A stretch of 64,000 bases of DNA from Paenibacillus terrigena DSM 21567 (GTDB taxonomy: Bacteria; Bacillota; Bacilli; Paenibacillales; Paenibacillaceae): the NCBI RefSeq assembly GCF_000374845.1, contig NZ_KB895415.1, forward strand, positions 186,001-250,000, given 5' to 3'. The notes below the pieces were generated by a model, which worked only from the letters and a program-made list of their open reading frames with translations, was not told where the DNA came from and ran no database searches. Positions 1 to 12,084 of this stretch are shown piece by piece. A program made the translations under genes and the position numbers. Numbering within the stretch: the first letter of the stretch is position 1; each line of letters starts with the position of its first letter.

Positions 1-182
1 TCGCGGAATTCATCTACGTCTATCCGCCAGGCATCCCGATTCTATTGCCAGGTGAAGTGATCTCGCAAGAGAACATTAACTACATCATGGATCATGTCGA
101 AGTCGGGTTACCGGTCAAAGGACCAGAAGACCGCAGCATTAAGAACGTGAAAGTTATTGTCGAGACAGAAGCGATTTTCTAA
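1..182 (+). CDS. Orn/Lys/Arg decarboxylase, C-terminal end (partial)
   Basis: The reading frame is open from the window edge to a TAA at 180-182, giving the last 59 residues of a protein whose start lies outside. The segment YPPGIPILLPGE followed by I..ENI.Y is the hallmark of the C-terminal domain of PLP-dependent Orn/Lys/Arg decarboxylases (SpeA/YaaO group in Bacillus), which make agmatine or related polyamine precursors. The PLP domain is not in the window, so the substrate cannot be inferred. A hairpin follows 8 bases after the stop. Family assignment is fairly sure; substrate is unknown. Confidence 0.8.
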   Translation, partial: AEFIYVYPPGIPILLPGEVISQENINYIMDHVEVGLPVKGPEDRSIKNVKVIVETEAIF

Positions 183-190
183 TCTATAAA

Positions 191-234
191 AAAGGACCAC
201 CCTTAAGTTCAGATTGAACTCGTGGGCGGTCCTT
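191..234. terminator. Bidirectional hairpin terminator
   Basis: The arms GGACCACCC (194-202) and GGGCGGTCC (224-232) pair with one G-U, and an inner AGTTCA/TGAACT stem extends the hairpin. A-rich sequence lies on the left and CTTTCGTTC on the right. It separates the + strand decarboxylase from the convergent minus-strand gene ending at 268. Confidence 0.7.
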
Positions 235-267
235 TCGTTCTATGGCGCGAATGACCCGAACGTCAAA

Positions 268-870
268 TTATCGCGGTTCATAAATCACACTCTGATCCTG
301 AAGTGCTTCGATGAGCTGCTCCATCATCTCCACACTCTCAGCTATATTGTGCTCATCAAGCTTCTTGATACGTTCACGATACGTGAGCTTGGCGTTATGG
401 TCTTTGATGTGCAGGCGAATTTCCGCACTGGGATGCTCAATGAGCCTGTCGTGAAGCTGCTCGTGCTTAAGTACAGACCGGAGTATGCTAGGGTGGGTTG
501 AACTGCCCTTAAACAGCTTAGCCAGTGCAGCATTCGGCATCGTTGTTGGCCGTAATCGTTGCAGCCAGAAACCGATCCGTTTCGCTGAAGACAAAGAGAA
601 TTCCAGCTTACGCCGTGATCGATAGGTGTATACAATTTCTAACGTATCGGACGAACCTGCATTATTCCCAGATTCGATAATGATCACCTGCATCTCCCCT
701 GCCCCTTTGCGGGAGTTGACCATCACATGCTGAGGTGTGTAGTTGAAGCCTTTCAAGGAGGAGGCATGATAGGTTCCATGATTGATATGCGCATATTGAC
801 GGAGAATCCCCGTACTCTTCGGCTCCCACCACTTCTTACGAACGAAGTCCTTCTTCGAATTACTCGTCAT
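268..870 (-). CDS. Unrecognised 200-residue protein, third gene of SPFH unit
   Basis: I do not recognise this protein. It is 200 residues, has no signal peptide or membrane segment, and is basic overall. Residues about 60-110 look beta-rich and are followed by basic helical sequence ([17 protein letters not shown]). The last 70 residues are charged and helical ([15 protein letters not shown]). The ATG overlaps the end of the upstream ribbon-helix-helix gene by 11 bases, and its ribosome site GGAGGAGG lies inside that gene's last codons, so translation is probably coupled. Context suggests a shared role with the SPFH and RHH proteins, but no function can be stated. Confidence 0.75.
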   Translation of the reverse strand: MTSNSKKDFVRKKWWEPKSTGILRQYAHINHGTYHASSLKGFNYTPQHVMVNSRKGAGEMQVIIIESGNNAGSSDTLEIVYTYRSRRKLEFSLSSAKRIGFWLQRLRPTTMPNAALAKLFKGSSTHPSILRSVLKHEQLHDRLIEHPSAEIRLHIKDHNAKLTYRERIKKLDEHNIAESVEMMEQLIEALQDQSVIYEPR

Positions 871-1054
871 CCGAATCCTCCTCCTTCCTGTGCCGCTTCA
901 CCACGGGGAGACGTCCCGCCTCTCTTAGTGCTTCACGCAGCAAATATTCCATATGACCATTTACGCTTCGAAATTCATCCGCTGCCCAGCGCTCTAAAGC
1001 CTCGTATATGGTCGGATCAAGGCGTAGAGGAAAACTCTTCTTCTTACCTGCCAT
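860..1054 (-). CDS. Arc/RHH-type small protein
   Basis: This 64-residue protein has the pattern of the Arc-like ribbon-helix-helix fold: a short basic strand ([13 protein letters not shown], residues 8-20), a helix ([10 protein letters not shown]) and a second helix ([15 protein letters not shown], about 33-47), ending in a charged [12 protein letters not shown] tail. Such proteins usually bind DNA as dimers. Very similar short proteins are known next to SPFH-domain genes in other Gram-positives, which fits its place 17 bases after the SPFH stop. AAAGGAG lies 12 bases before the ATG. It may be an autoregulator or an accessory factor; I cannot tell which. Confidence 0.8.
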   Translation of the reverse strand: MAGKKKSFPLRLDPTIYEALERWAADEFRSVNGHMEYLLREALREAGRLPVVKRHRKEEDSDDE

Positions 1055-1071
1055 GGTAACGGATTACTCCT

Positions 1072-1938
1072 TTAGTACAGCGTGCTCGTATTGATCACCG
1101 GCTGGGCAGACCGATCCGACACAATCGCGACGAGTAAATTGTTAATCATCGCAGCTTTGCGCTCTTCATCCAGCTCCACGGCACCATCCGCCTCTAGGCG
1201 CTGAATTGCCATTTGAACCATGGTTACAGCACCCTCGACGATTTTCTCACGTGCAGCAATGATTGCTGATGCCTGCTGGCGCTGCAGCATTGCACTTGCG
1301 ATTTCCGTTGAATATGCAAGGTGCGTTAACCGAGACTCGATCACGTTCACACCCGCGATGGCAAGACGATTTTGCAGTTCCGTACTTAACTCCATCGCGA
1401 TCTCTTCCGCGTTACTGCGCAGCGAGAAGCCTGCTCCATCCGCACCGTCATAAGGATATTTACTCGCAACATGGCGTAACGCCGTCTCACTCTGAATTTC
1501 GACGAACGTCTCATATTCATCCACTTCGAACAGCGCTTTCGCCGAATCCACCACGGAGAATACGACAACAGCTGCAATCTCAATCGGATTCCCTTCCACA
1601 TCGTTAACCTTTAACTTAGCGCTATTAAAATTGCGAACACGCAAGGATACTTTCTTATGGGATGAGAAAGGAACCGTCATATAGAAACCACTCTGACGAA
1701 TGACACCTAAATATTGACCGAAAAAGGTAATGACATTCGCTTGATTAGGCTGCACGATCGTTAGCCCTGTCAACAAGATGACGGCGACCACTTCAAGCAC
1801 GACCCCTAATGCAATCAAAAGACCATTCGAAGCACTGCCACCCGCAATAAGGACATACACACCTGCCCCGATGGCCACAAGCGCCAGCAGTAATCCCCAA
1901 AAGCCATTCACGTTAGGACTCTTCTTCTCCTGAAACAT
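1072..1938 (-). CDS. SPFH/band-7 domain membrane protein
   Basis: The start is the ATG at 1938, eight bases after AAGGAG; an upstream in-frame GTG overlaps the ribosome site and was not used. The 288-residue protein begins with two hydrophobic segments (about 13-34 and 39-62), followed by an SPFH/prohibitin-type domain (about 62-230; [19 protein letters not shown] is the typical entry). A coiled region ends in [21 protein letters not shown], characteristic of these scaffolds. The family forms oligomeric membrane rings or microdomains. It heads an operon with the RHH gene and an unrecognised gene. The client process is unknown. Confidence 0.88.
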   Translation of the reverse strand: MFQEKKSPNVNGFWGLLLALVAIGAGVYVLIAGGSASNGLLIALGVVLEVVAVILLTGLTIVQPNQANVITFFGQYLGVIRQSGFYMTVPFSSHKKVSLRVRNFNSAKLKVNDVEGNPIEIAAVVVFSVVDSAKALFEVDEYETFVEIQSETALRHVASKYPYDGADGAGFSLRSNAEEIAMELSTELQNRLAIAGVNVIESRLTHLAYSTEIASAMLQRQQASAIIAAREKIVEGAVTMVQMAIQRLEADGAVELDEERKAAMINNLLVAIVSDRSAQPVINTSTLY

Positions 1939-1972
1939 ACAACTCACTCCTTAATATCTCTAAGATATCTTT

Positions 1973-2001
1973 ATGATATCACTTTTAACTAATATTGTAA
2001 A
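1973..2001 (-). promoter_or_regulatory. Sigma-A promoter of the SPFH operon
   Basis: On the minus strand TTTACA (1996-2001) is followed after 17 bases by TATCAT (1973-1978), 35 bases upstream of the start codon. Repeats of the form AGATATC between the -10 and the ribosome site (1951-1980) could be an operator, possibly for the RHH protein; that is only inference. Confidence 0.55.
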
Positions 2002-2037
2002 TTAATATATTTGTCCGATTGTCGTCACAACACAAAA

Positions 2038-2074
2038 AACCTAGCTTCGACCATCAGATGGTAGAAGCTAGGTT
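2038..2074 (-). terminator. Rho-independent terminator after the gcvPB-like gene
   Basis: AACCTAGCTTC (2038-2048) pairs perfectly with GAAGCTAGGTT (2064-2074), with an inner CCATC/GATGG stem. On the minus strand it is followed by TTTTTTG. It ends the long carbohydrate/GcvP-like operon. Confidence 0.88.
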
Positions 2075-2101
2075 CTCTGGATTGCACTTATAGATGCGAC
2101 A

Positions 2102-3664
2102 TTATTCGCTTGGTGTCGTCTTCTTCAAATACGATCTCCACGTAATACACCATTTCTCTGGATCATCAAAGCTCGAATCCTCGATGCGGTGAACCGTACT
2201 GCGCGTTGGCGCGTTCTTCACAATCTCGGGATTGCTGTACGCTTCGTCCGAGATCTGCTGGAGGGCATTAATGTATTCATCCAAATCCTCTTTTGAATAA
2301 GACTCGGTAGGCTCCAGCGTGAATGGCTGCGGCACAACATAGGGATGATGACTAGTCCAGTAGTGAAGACCGAAGTCACACATCCGGCGGGTTACGTCCT
2401 CTGTCGTTACGCCTGTCTCCTGCGTCATTTGCTCCCAGCTATAACGAACCTGCTCTAAGCGGTTCCCTTTCACGTATGGAGCTGATGCACCGCGGATTTC
2501 AAGGATTTTGTGATACAAGTAATTATTGTTCAGTACGGCTGTATGTGCCACCTGACGCAAGCCTTCGGCACCTAGGCTGCGAACCCATGCATAGGAGCGA
2601 AGCACCGTCTGTGCGACCCCGTGGAAGCTGCGGACTTTACCAATGCTTAAGTCGCCGACTTCCTTCAGATCATAGCTCGTGCCATCGTATTCCACGATCG
2701 GCCCCGGAAGGAACGGAATGAGTGTATCCACGACACCGAGCGCGCCCGTCGCCGGCCCACCGCACATATGCGGTGCAGCGAACGTCTTATGCAAATTGAA
2801 AAAGCACATATCGAAGCCCGCTTCCTTCGCGCGTGTTACGCCGAGAAGTCCGTTCGCATTCGCCTGATCGTAATAGCAAATCCCTCCCGCTTCATGAACA
2901 AGGTCAGTGAACTCTTTGATCCGTGGATTATAGATACCTGTATCCTCTGGATTCGCTACGACGAAGCCTGCTGTGCGGCTTGAGATCACTTTCTTCAGCT
3001 CTTCAATGTCTGGGAAGCCATCCGCATCCGGGTACAAGGTAATAATCTTATATCCCTTCACGACCGCTGTTGCCGCTTGGGATGGATGCGAGAAGATTGT
3101 CGTAATGATCTCGTTACGCTGCTCGCCTTCGCCTCTTGAATCATGATAAGCACGCACGATCGATGCCATTGCGAGCAATGCTTGTGTCCCGCTGCTTGGT
3201 TGGAAGGAGAATTTATCCAGGCCAGAGATTTCGCGCATCGCGAGGTCAAGCTTGTAGAACACTTCCAGAATCCCTTGTGCATTGCTGACATCTTGTAACG
3301 GATGTAGATCCATGATTTTCGGCGTCCGAATCATCATCTCATTCACTCGCGGGATGTATTTCATCGTACATGTCCCTTGGCCGATCTCCACATTGAAGTC
3401 GGAGCCCATCGTCTCTTGGGATAGTCTAAGATAGTGACGAAGCACTTTCGCCTGACCAATCTCCGGAAGAGCTGGAGGCGTCGTGCGTTTCATTCCATCC
3501 GGAATGCGAGAAATGCCATCACCTACGGTAGATTCAATCTCCGCTTCTGCTTGCGGAACCTCAACACCGCGTTCACCCGGCTTATGAAGCTCGAATATGA
3601 TCGGCTCATCCCATTTCGCTTGATGGAAATTTCTCACCTTATGATCTCTAACGATCCGTTTCAT
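2102..3664 (-). CDS. GcvPB-like PLP enzyme (divergent glycine dehydrogenase subunit 2)
   Basis: This 520-residue protein belongs to the family of the PLP-binding subunit 2 of the glycine-cleavage P-protein, which decarboxylates glycine onto the lipoyl arm of GcvH. The PLP lysine motif NLHKTF is present (Lys293), as is TCTMKY near residue 99. Several canonical blocks differ: QGTCTMKY instead of LGSCTMKY, SHPSQAATA instead of the AHGTNPASA type, and CGGPATGALGV instead of the GGGPGSGPVGV loop. The true start is the ATG at 3664, which overlaps the upstream stop as ATGA and has GAGGTGG before it. It is the last gene of a sugar operon with no gcvT or gcvH. It may act on a different amino acid or carrier. 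Confidence 0.72.
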   Translation of the reverse strand: MKRIVRDHKVRNFHQAKWDEPIIFELHKPGERGVEVPQAEAEIESTVGDGISRIPDGMKRTTPPALPEIGQAKVLRHYLRLSQETMGSDFNVEIGQGTCTMKYIPRVNEMMIRTPKIMDLHPLQDVSNAQGILEVFYKLDLAMREISGLDKFSFQPSSGTQALLAMASIVRAYHDSRGEGEQRNEIITTIFSHPSQAATAVVKGYKIITLYPDADGFPDIEELKKVISSRTAGFVVANPEDTGIYNPRIKEFTDLVHEAGGICYYDQANANGLLGVTRAKEAGFDMCFFNLHKTFAAPHMCGGPATGALGVVDTLIPFLPGPIVEYDGTSYDLKEVGDLSIGKVRSFHGVAQTVLRSYAWVRSLGAEGLRQVAHTAVLNNNYLYHKILEIRGASAPYVKGNRLEQVRYSWEQMTQETGVTTEDVTRRMCDFGLHYWTSHHPYVVPQPFTLEPTESYSKEDLDEYINALQQISDEAYSNPEIVKNAPTRSTVHRIEDSSFDDPEKWCITWRSYLKKTTPSE

Positions 3665-5079
3665 ACCGATTCCACCTCTTCCTTCACGACGCATGCTCTC
3701 TGAATGGCTGCAGCAAGCGTCTCTAATTCTTCCTTCGCATGTACTTCCGTCACGCAATACAATGCACATTGACCGAGTTCAGGGAAATCTTCGGATAGAT
3801 CTTTACCGCCTTGAATACCATCAGCTAGCAATTGACGATGAATCTCACGAACCGTCTTGCCTGTACCGTTGAAGTCAACGACGAACTCTTTGAAGAAGGT
3901 TGATTGCAAGCGAATCTCTACGCCATCAATCGCTGCGAGCAGTTCTGCTGCATATTGCGATTTCTGCATGATTGTCTGACCGAGCTCTTGCATCCCGTAA
4001 GGGCCGAGCAATGCAAGGTAGACCCCCGCAGTAATCCCCCATAGTGCCGTCTGTGTACCGACGGACTCTTTGCCCGTCTCGCGATGTGCAAAGGACGTAC
4101 GATCATAGGCAACGTCCCCGAAGCCATATTCGCCTTCTACTATCGTCGGCGCAATCCCGAACAGACGGGACGGGTATTCCATAACGAATTTCTCTTCATC
4201 ACGTGTTGCAATAAATCCAGCCTGACCGCCGCCATAGTTCATATGCATCCCTAATGGCTGAAGATCACCGCAGATAATATCTGCGCCGTATTGACTTGGC
4301 GGCTTCAAGACGCCTAGCGAGCTCGGATCGACACCGACGACGCATAACGCGCCAGCCGCATGAGCGATGTCAGCAATTTGCTGTCCTTGCGATTCAATCG
4401 TACCGAGGAATGTCGGATTCTCGAAGTAGACCGCCGCCGTATTCGCATTAACTTTGGACTTCAAGTCTTCTAGATCCAGCTCACCTGACGGGTCGTTAAA
4501 ATCAACAAGCTGATAGGATAATTGCGGTGTAATATAATTCGCGATAATCATGAGCTTATCACGATCGATGGTCGCAGGAAGCAAGACTTCCGTGCGTCCC
4601 GTAATCCGAGACGCCATGCGCAGCGATGTCGATGCGGCTTGCGCCCAGTCGAACGTTGGTACATTCACAACATCCATATCGACGAGCTCTGCCACCAAGC
4701 TCTGGTATTCGAATAGTGATTGGAAACGGCCCTTATCTTCATAAGGCTCGCCTGCGTAGGCCGTTACAAATTCCGAGCGCTGATTAATCTCATCACATAC
4801 CGCAGGGATGAAATGCTGCCAGCATCCCGCACCAAGGAAGTTGATCGTCTCATTCGCACTCTTGTTCTTCTGGAGCAGCTTATCGATCTCCCGCTTTAAT
4901 TCGAACTCGGATAATGCAGGAGGCATATCCATTAAGCGATCCATTTTGATGGCATCGGGAATAATATCGTATAAGTCCTCAATCCGTTCGACACCGATCT
5001 CATCGAGCATCTGACGCTGTACCTCAGGAATCATATTCGGAATATAGGGATGTACACTTGCTTTTCTACGCGTTTCCAT
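3661..5079 (-). CDS. GcvPA-like subunit (divergent glycine dehydrogenase subunit 1)
   Basis: This 472-residue protein matches the subunit-1 half of the split P-protein along its length. It has FLGAGCWQHFIP near residue 85, SEFVTAYAGEPYE, and GDLQPLGMHMNYGGGQAGF around 275. Compared with Bacillus GcvPA several core motifs are changed: the NSSMYDGGTA type is NVPTFDWAQA, GDAQPFGIPSAYGGP becomes GDLQPLGMHMNYGGG, and the SNICSNQAL block is SVGTQTAL. GAGGTGATCGC precedes the ATG. It lies 23 bases after the SDR gene and is coupled to the GcvPB-like gene, so the two probably form a heteromer. True glycine decarboxylation is possible but not shown. Confidence 0.72.
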   Translation of the reverse strand: METRRKASVHPYIPNMIPEVQRQMLDEIGVERIEDLYDIIPDAIKMDRLMDMPPALSEFELKREIDKLLQKNKSANETINFLGAGCWQHFIPAVCDEINQRSEFVTAYAGEPYEDKGRFQSLFEYQSLVAELVDMDVVNVPTFDWAQAASTSLRMASRITGRTEVLLPATIDRDKLMIIANYITPQLSYQLVDFNDPSGELDLEDLKSKVNANTAAVYFENPTFLGTIESQGQQIADIAHAAGALCVVGVDPSSLGVLKPPSQYGADIICGDLQPLGMHMNYGGGQAGFIATRDEEKFVMEYPSRLFGIAPTIVEGEYGFGDVAYDRTSFAHRETGKESVGTQTALWGITAGVYLALLGPYGMQELGQTIMQKSQYAAELLAAIDGVEIRLQSTFFKEFVVDFNGTGKTVREIHRQLLADGIQGGKDLSEDFPELGQCALYCVTEVHAKEELETLAAAIQRACVVKEEVESV

Positions 5080-5102
5080 GCGATCACCTCATTCGTTATT
5101 TG

Positions 5103-9030
<3,928 letters not shown>

Positions 9031-10215
9031 TTATGTCAGTTCATTTATGACGTTCTTTTTACTGGATCGATATTGACTCGGGGATAGCCCCGTAACACGT
9101 TTGAACCATTTGCTAAAATAATTCGCATCGATCATGCCCAGATGATCTGATATCTCACTCACGCTCATCAGTGTGGTAAGCAGCATATACTCTGCTTTGT
9201 GAAGCTTCATTTTGCTCTGGAAGTCAATAATGTTCTCGCCGACAACCCGCTTGAATAAGGTACTGAAATGACTGCGGCTGAAGCCGACCGTATCCGCGAG
9301 TTCAGCAACAGACATGCTGTTACTCTCATCCCCTAGAATCAACTGCACAGCATGCATAATGGGCTCTGGCCATGAATCATTCCATACGTCGTATTTCCTC
9401 CACAGCTCATCCTGGTGATACAACTGCATGATGCTGCGAACCCACTCTTCATGTGATTGAATGGGGCCTTGAGCCTGCCAAGTTAACTTCTTATTCAAGC
9501 TCTTGGCGGACTTGAGCCGGAACATGACCAAGTCATCCGCCTCTGCCCTACACAAGAATAGATAGCGCCCCTTCCCGCATGGGATCCGTTCGTTCGGTTG
9601 CCCTACGGCTTGTTCCATCCCTAGCCAGTCAATCTGATCCGGTATCTGCTCAGAATCGGTGCGAATCAGATACATTCGGCAGCCTTCCTTCATCCATGCC
9701 CAATCGGTTTGGAACCACCTTTGCAGGTGTTCATCAATATCAGAGGTGAAGCCGCCAAGCCACGAATAAATCTGTGCCTGGCGATCTTTGGCCTCGTTCG
9801 ACAGCTCCTGGTTCTCTTGACTGCGCAGCCGGAATTGCTGCTCGAACTGCTGCAGATAATATCCGAGCTCTTCCTCATCCATCGCTGTCTTGAGGACGTA
9901 ACCCGATGCACCGATGCGAAACCCCTGCTGCGCATACGAGAAATCCTCGTGACAGCTCAGCAGGAGAATCTGGGTCTCGCTCGCAGCTTGTTTCACTCTT
10001 CTGGCGAGTTCGAGCCCGTTTAACTTCGGCATCACAATATCTGTGATCAAGACATCCGGCTTATATTGTAAGAAAGCTTCCCAACCTTTAAGTCCATTGG
10101 GTGCGTCCGCGACGACTTCCATCCCGTACCGCCCCCAATCCACCGTGGCCCGAAGTCCTTGGCGGACGATTAATTCATCATCGATGATGAGTACCTTAAT
10201 GTTCCGAATAACCAA
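9031..10215 (-). CDS. YesN-type response regulator with AraC DNA-binding domain
   Basis: The receiver domain occupies residues 1-125, with acidic IIDDE near 11-14, the phospho-acceptor Asp59 in LITDIVMP, and a lysine in YVLKTAMD. A linker of about 150 residues is followed by two AraC-type helix-turn-helix units (about 290-390; GFSRSHFSTLFKRVVGEN and MIDANYFSKWFKRVTGLSPSQYR). I place the start at a TTG (10215), nine bases after AGGAGG; in-frame codons further upstream lie at or before that site. It is the likely partner of the kinase at 13535-15253 and would activate the transporter/lacZ operon in which it is embedded. Confidence 0.9.
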   Translation of the reverse strand: MVIRNIKVLIIDDELIVRQGLRATVDWGRYGMEVVADAPNGLKGWEAFLQYKPDVLITDIVMPKLNGLELARRVKQAASETQILLLSCHEDFSYAQQGFRIGASGYVLKTAMDEEELGYYLQQFEQQFRLRSQENQELSNEAKDRQAQIYSWLGGFTSDIDEHLQRWFQTDWAWMKEGCRMYLIRTDSEQIPDQIDWLGMEQAVGQPNERIPCGKGRYLFLCRAEADDLVMFRLKSAKSLNKKLTWQAQGPIQSHEEWVRSIMQLYHQDELWRKYDVWNDSWPEPIMHAVQLILGDESNSMSVAELADTVGFSRSHFSTLFKRVVGENIIDFQSKMKLHKAEYMLLTTLMSVSEISDHLGMIDANYFSKWFKRVTGLSPSQYRSSKKNVINELT

Positions 10216-10249
10216 GTGACAACGCCTCCTCACCCGCAAGTGCAGTACA

Positions 10250-11077
10250 TTATCCTTTTAACGTGCCTTCTGTCAGTCCGGCGATAATCTGCTTCTGGAA
10301 TATAAAAATCGCGAGCAGCATCGGCACAACGCTGATGACCGAGCCTGACATGATCAAGTTATACGGCGTCCGAACACCCGATTGCAGTGCACGAATGGCG
10401 ACCGCGAGGGTCAGGTTCTCTTGGGACCGTAGAATGATGGTCGGCCACAAGAAGTTGTTCCACTCTTCCACGAAGAAGATAATCCCGAGACTTGCGAACG
10501 CAGGTATCAAGATCGGAGCGACAATACGGAAGTAAATCCGCGCCTCGGAGCATCCGTCAATCCGGGAAGCTTCAAGCAATTCATTCTCAATCGTCATACA
10601 ATACTGCCGCATATAGAAAATACCGAATGCGCTCGTGAGCCGCGGTAGAATCACGCCCCACAGTTGATCAATCATTCCGAGATCACGGTAAATGACGAAG
10701 AGCGGTACCAAGCTCGATTCCATTGGAATCATGAGCGAGGCGAGTACGAGACCGAATAACAATCCTTTACCCCGGAAATTGTATTTCGCGAAGGCGAACC
10801 CTGCCATCGAGCAGAAGAACAACCCGCCGATGGTACCCGTAATCGCAGTAAACAAGCTGTTCAGGATGACGCGTCCGAAGTTTTTCTCCGTGAACAATTG
10901 CGTGAAGTTCTCGAAATGCAGCTTCGCAGGAATCCAAATCGGCGGATTCGCGAAGATTTCACTCTTTTCCTTGAACGATGAACTTATCATCCATGCGAAC
11001 GGGAACAGAAACACCGCTGCAATCCCAAGGAATACTACCAACATGACGATGGACAATGCTCTCGTCTGAATTCTCAT
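10250..11077 (-). CDS. Carbohydrate ABC transporter permease (MalG/LplC type)
   Basis: About 275 residues with six predicted membrane helices; the first is IVMLVVFLGIAAVFLFPFAWM. The EAA loop region EASRIDGCSEARIYFRIVAPILIPA near 185-210 docks the ATPase. The C-terminus ends QKQIIAGLTEGTLKG, typical of CUT1 inner permeases. An earlier in-frame ATG overlaps the upstream permease stop; the ATG at 11077, nine bases after AGGGGG, is preferred. No ATPase gene is in the operon, so it probably shares a multi-sugar ATPase (MsmX type) encoded elsewhere. Confidence 0.9.
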   Translation of the reverse strand: MRIQTRALSIVMLVVFLGIAAVFLFPFAWMISSSFKEKSEIFANPPIWIPAKLHFENFTQLFTEKNFGRVILNSLFTAITGTIGGLFFCSMAGFAFAKYNFRGKGLLFGLVLASLMIPMESSLVPLFVIYRDLGMIDQLWGVILPRLTSAFGIFYMRQYCMTIENELLEASRIDGCSEARIYFRIVAPILIPAFASLGIIFFVEEWNNFLWPTIILRSQENLTLAVAIRALQSGVRTPYNLIMSGSVISVVPMLLAIFIFQKQIIAGLTEGTLKG

Positions 11078-11090
11078 GATCCATCGCCCC

Positions 11091-11975
11091 CTAATCATGC
11101 TCCCGGAACAGTCTAAGCTGAACCAAGGAGAGAATCATCATCAGAATGAAGAAGAAAATGGAGATCGTCGAGGCATACCCCATATTCAAGTTCTTGAAGC
11201 TTTCGTTGTAGATCAGGACCACCGGCGTCGTGGTCGCCATGTTCGGACCCCCGCCAGTTAGGATGAACGGCTCCGTGAAGAGCGAGAACGTCCCCAGTGT
11301 CGAGAGAATCGTACAGAAAGCGAGTAGTCGCCGCATCAGCGGAAGCGTAATATGCCAGAAGGATTGAATGCCGTTCGCCCCGTCGACCTTGGCCGCTTCA
11401 TATAGCGACTTCGAAATGCTCTGTATGCCGCCGAGCAGCAGGATCATGTTGTATCCCGTCCATCGGAATATTACCAGAATGGCAACCGATACCCGTGCCC
11501 ACCATGGCGTCTCCAAGAACCGAATCGGCTCATCGAAAAGTCCCAGCGACATCAATATTTGATTGAGAATTCCTTGGTCAGCGTTAAAGATCAGCAAGAA
11601 CACAAAGGAGATCGCGACGACGGAAGTAATATTCGGAATGAAAAATACCGTTCTGAAAAATCCTGTCCACTTCATCCACGTGGTGCTAAGACATGCGGCG
11701 AAGATGAGTGCAAGCGCCAACATGATGGGTACATAGAGCACGAAGATGAGAACACTATTCACAATGGACTGCCAGAAGTCACCGCTCTTCAGCAAAGTGG
11801 CATAATTCGCAAGACCGACAAAGGTCTTCGTCTCCTGACCATGCCATTCGGTAAAGCTGAGATACACAGAATACGAAAATGGTAAGAATACAAAAATGAT
11901 GAAGCAAATGACGAACGGAGCAATAAACCAATAAGGCGCTGATTTGAATTGCCACTTCCAATACAAATTCTGCAT
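11091..11975 (-). CDS. Carbohydrate ABC transporter permease (MalF/LplB type)
   Basis: About 294 residues. It has a hydrophobic N-terminal helix (YWFIAPFVICFIIFVFLPF), SVYLSFTEWHG after it, and the EAA motif LYEAAKVDGANGIQSFWHITLPLM near 195-218, all typical of the first permease in CUT1 sugar importers. The ATG at 11975 is six bases after GGGGGAG; the longer frame starts with a TTG inside that site. It forms a transport channel with the next gene and receives substrate from the lipoprotein encoded upstream. Confidence 0.9.
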   Translation of the reverse strand: MQNLYWKWQFKSAPYWFIAPFVICFIIFVFLPFSYSVYLSFTEWHGQETKTFVGLANYATLLKSGDFWQSIVNSVLIFVLYVPIMLALALIFAACLSTTWMKWTGFFRTVFFIPNITSVVAISFVFLLIFNADQGILNQILMSLGLFDEPIRFLETPWWARVSVAILVIFRWTGYNMILLLGGIQSISKSLYEAAKVDGANGIQSFWHITLPLMRRLLAFCTILSTLGTFSLFTEPFILTGGGPNMATTTPVVLIYNESFKNLNMGYASTISIFFFILMMILSLVQLRLFREHD

Positions 11976-12084
11976 GAGACTCTCCCCCAAGATGTCAAGC
12001 CTTCGTCATCATCCCTCGTGCACTGATGAAGTCTGAATCTGAAGGCTTCCATCCCGTTACTTATGAAGTTCCTTGCACGTGTCT

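Noticed and set aside
727-1059. + strand ORF of 110 codons opposite the RHH gene
   Set aside because: It is antisense to two supported minus-strand genes, has no family motif, and its AGGAGG-like upstream bases are the complement of coding sequence.
5080-5102. Possible glycine riboswitch before the gcvPA-like gene
   Set aside because: Only 23 bases separate the SDR stop from the gcvPA-like start, too short for a riboswitch.
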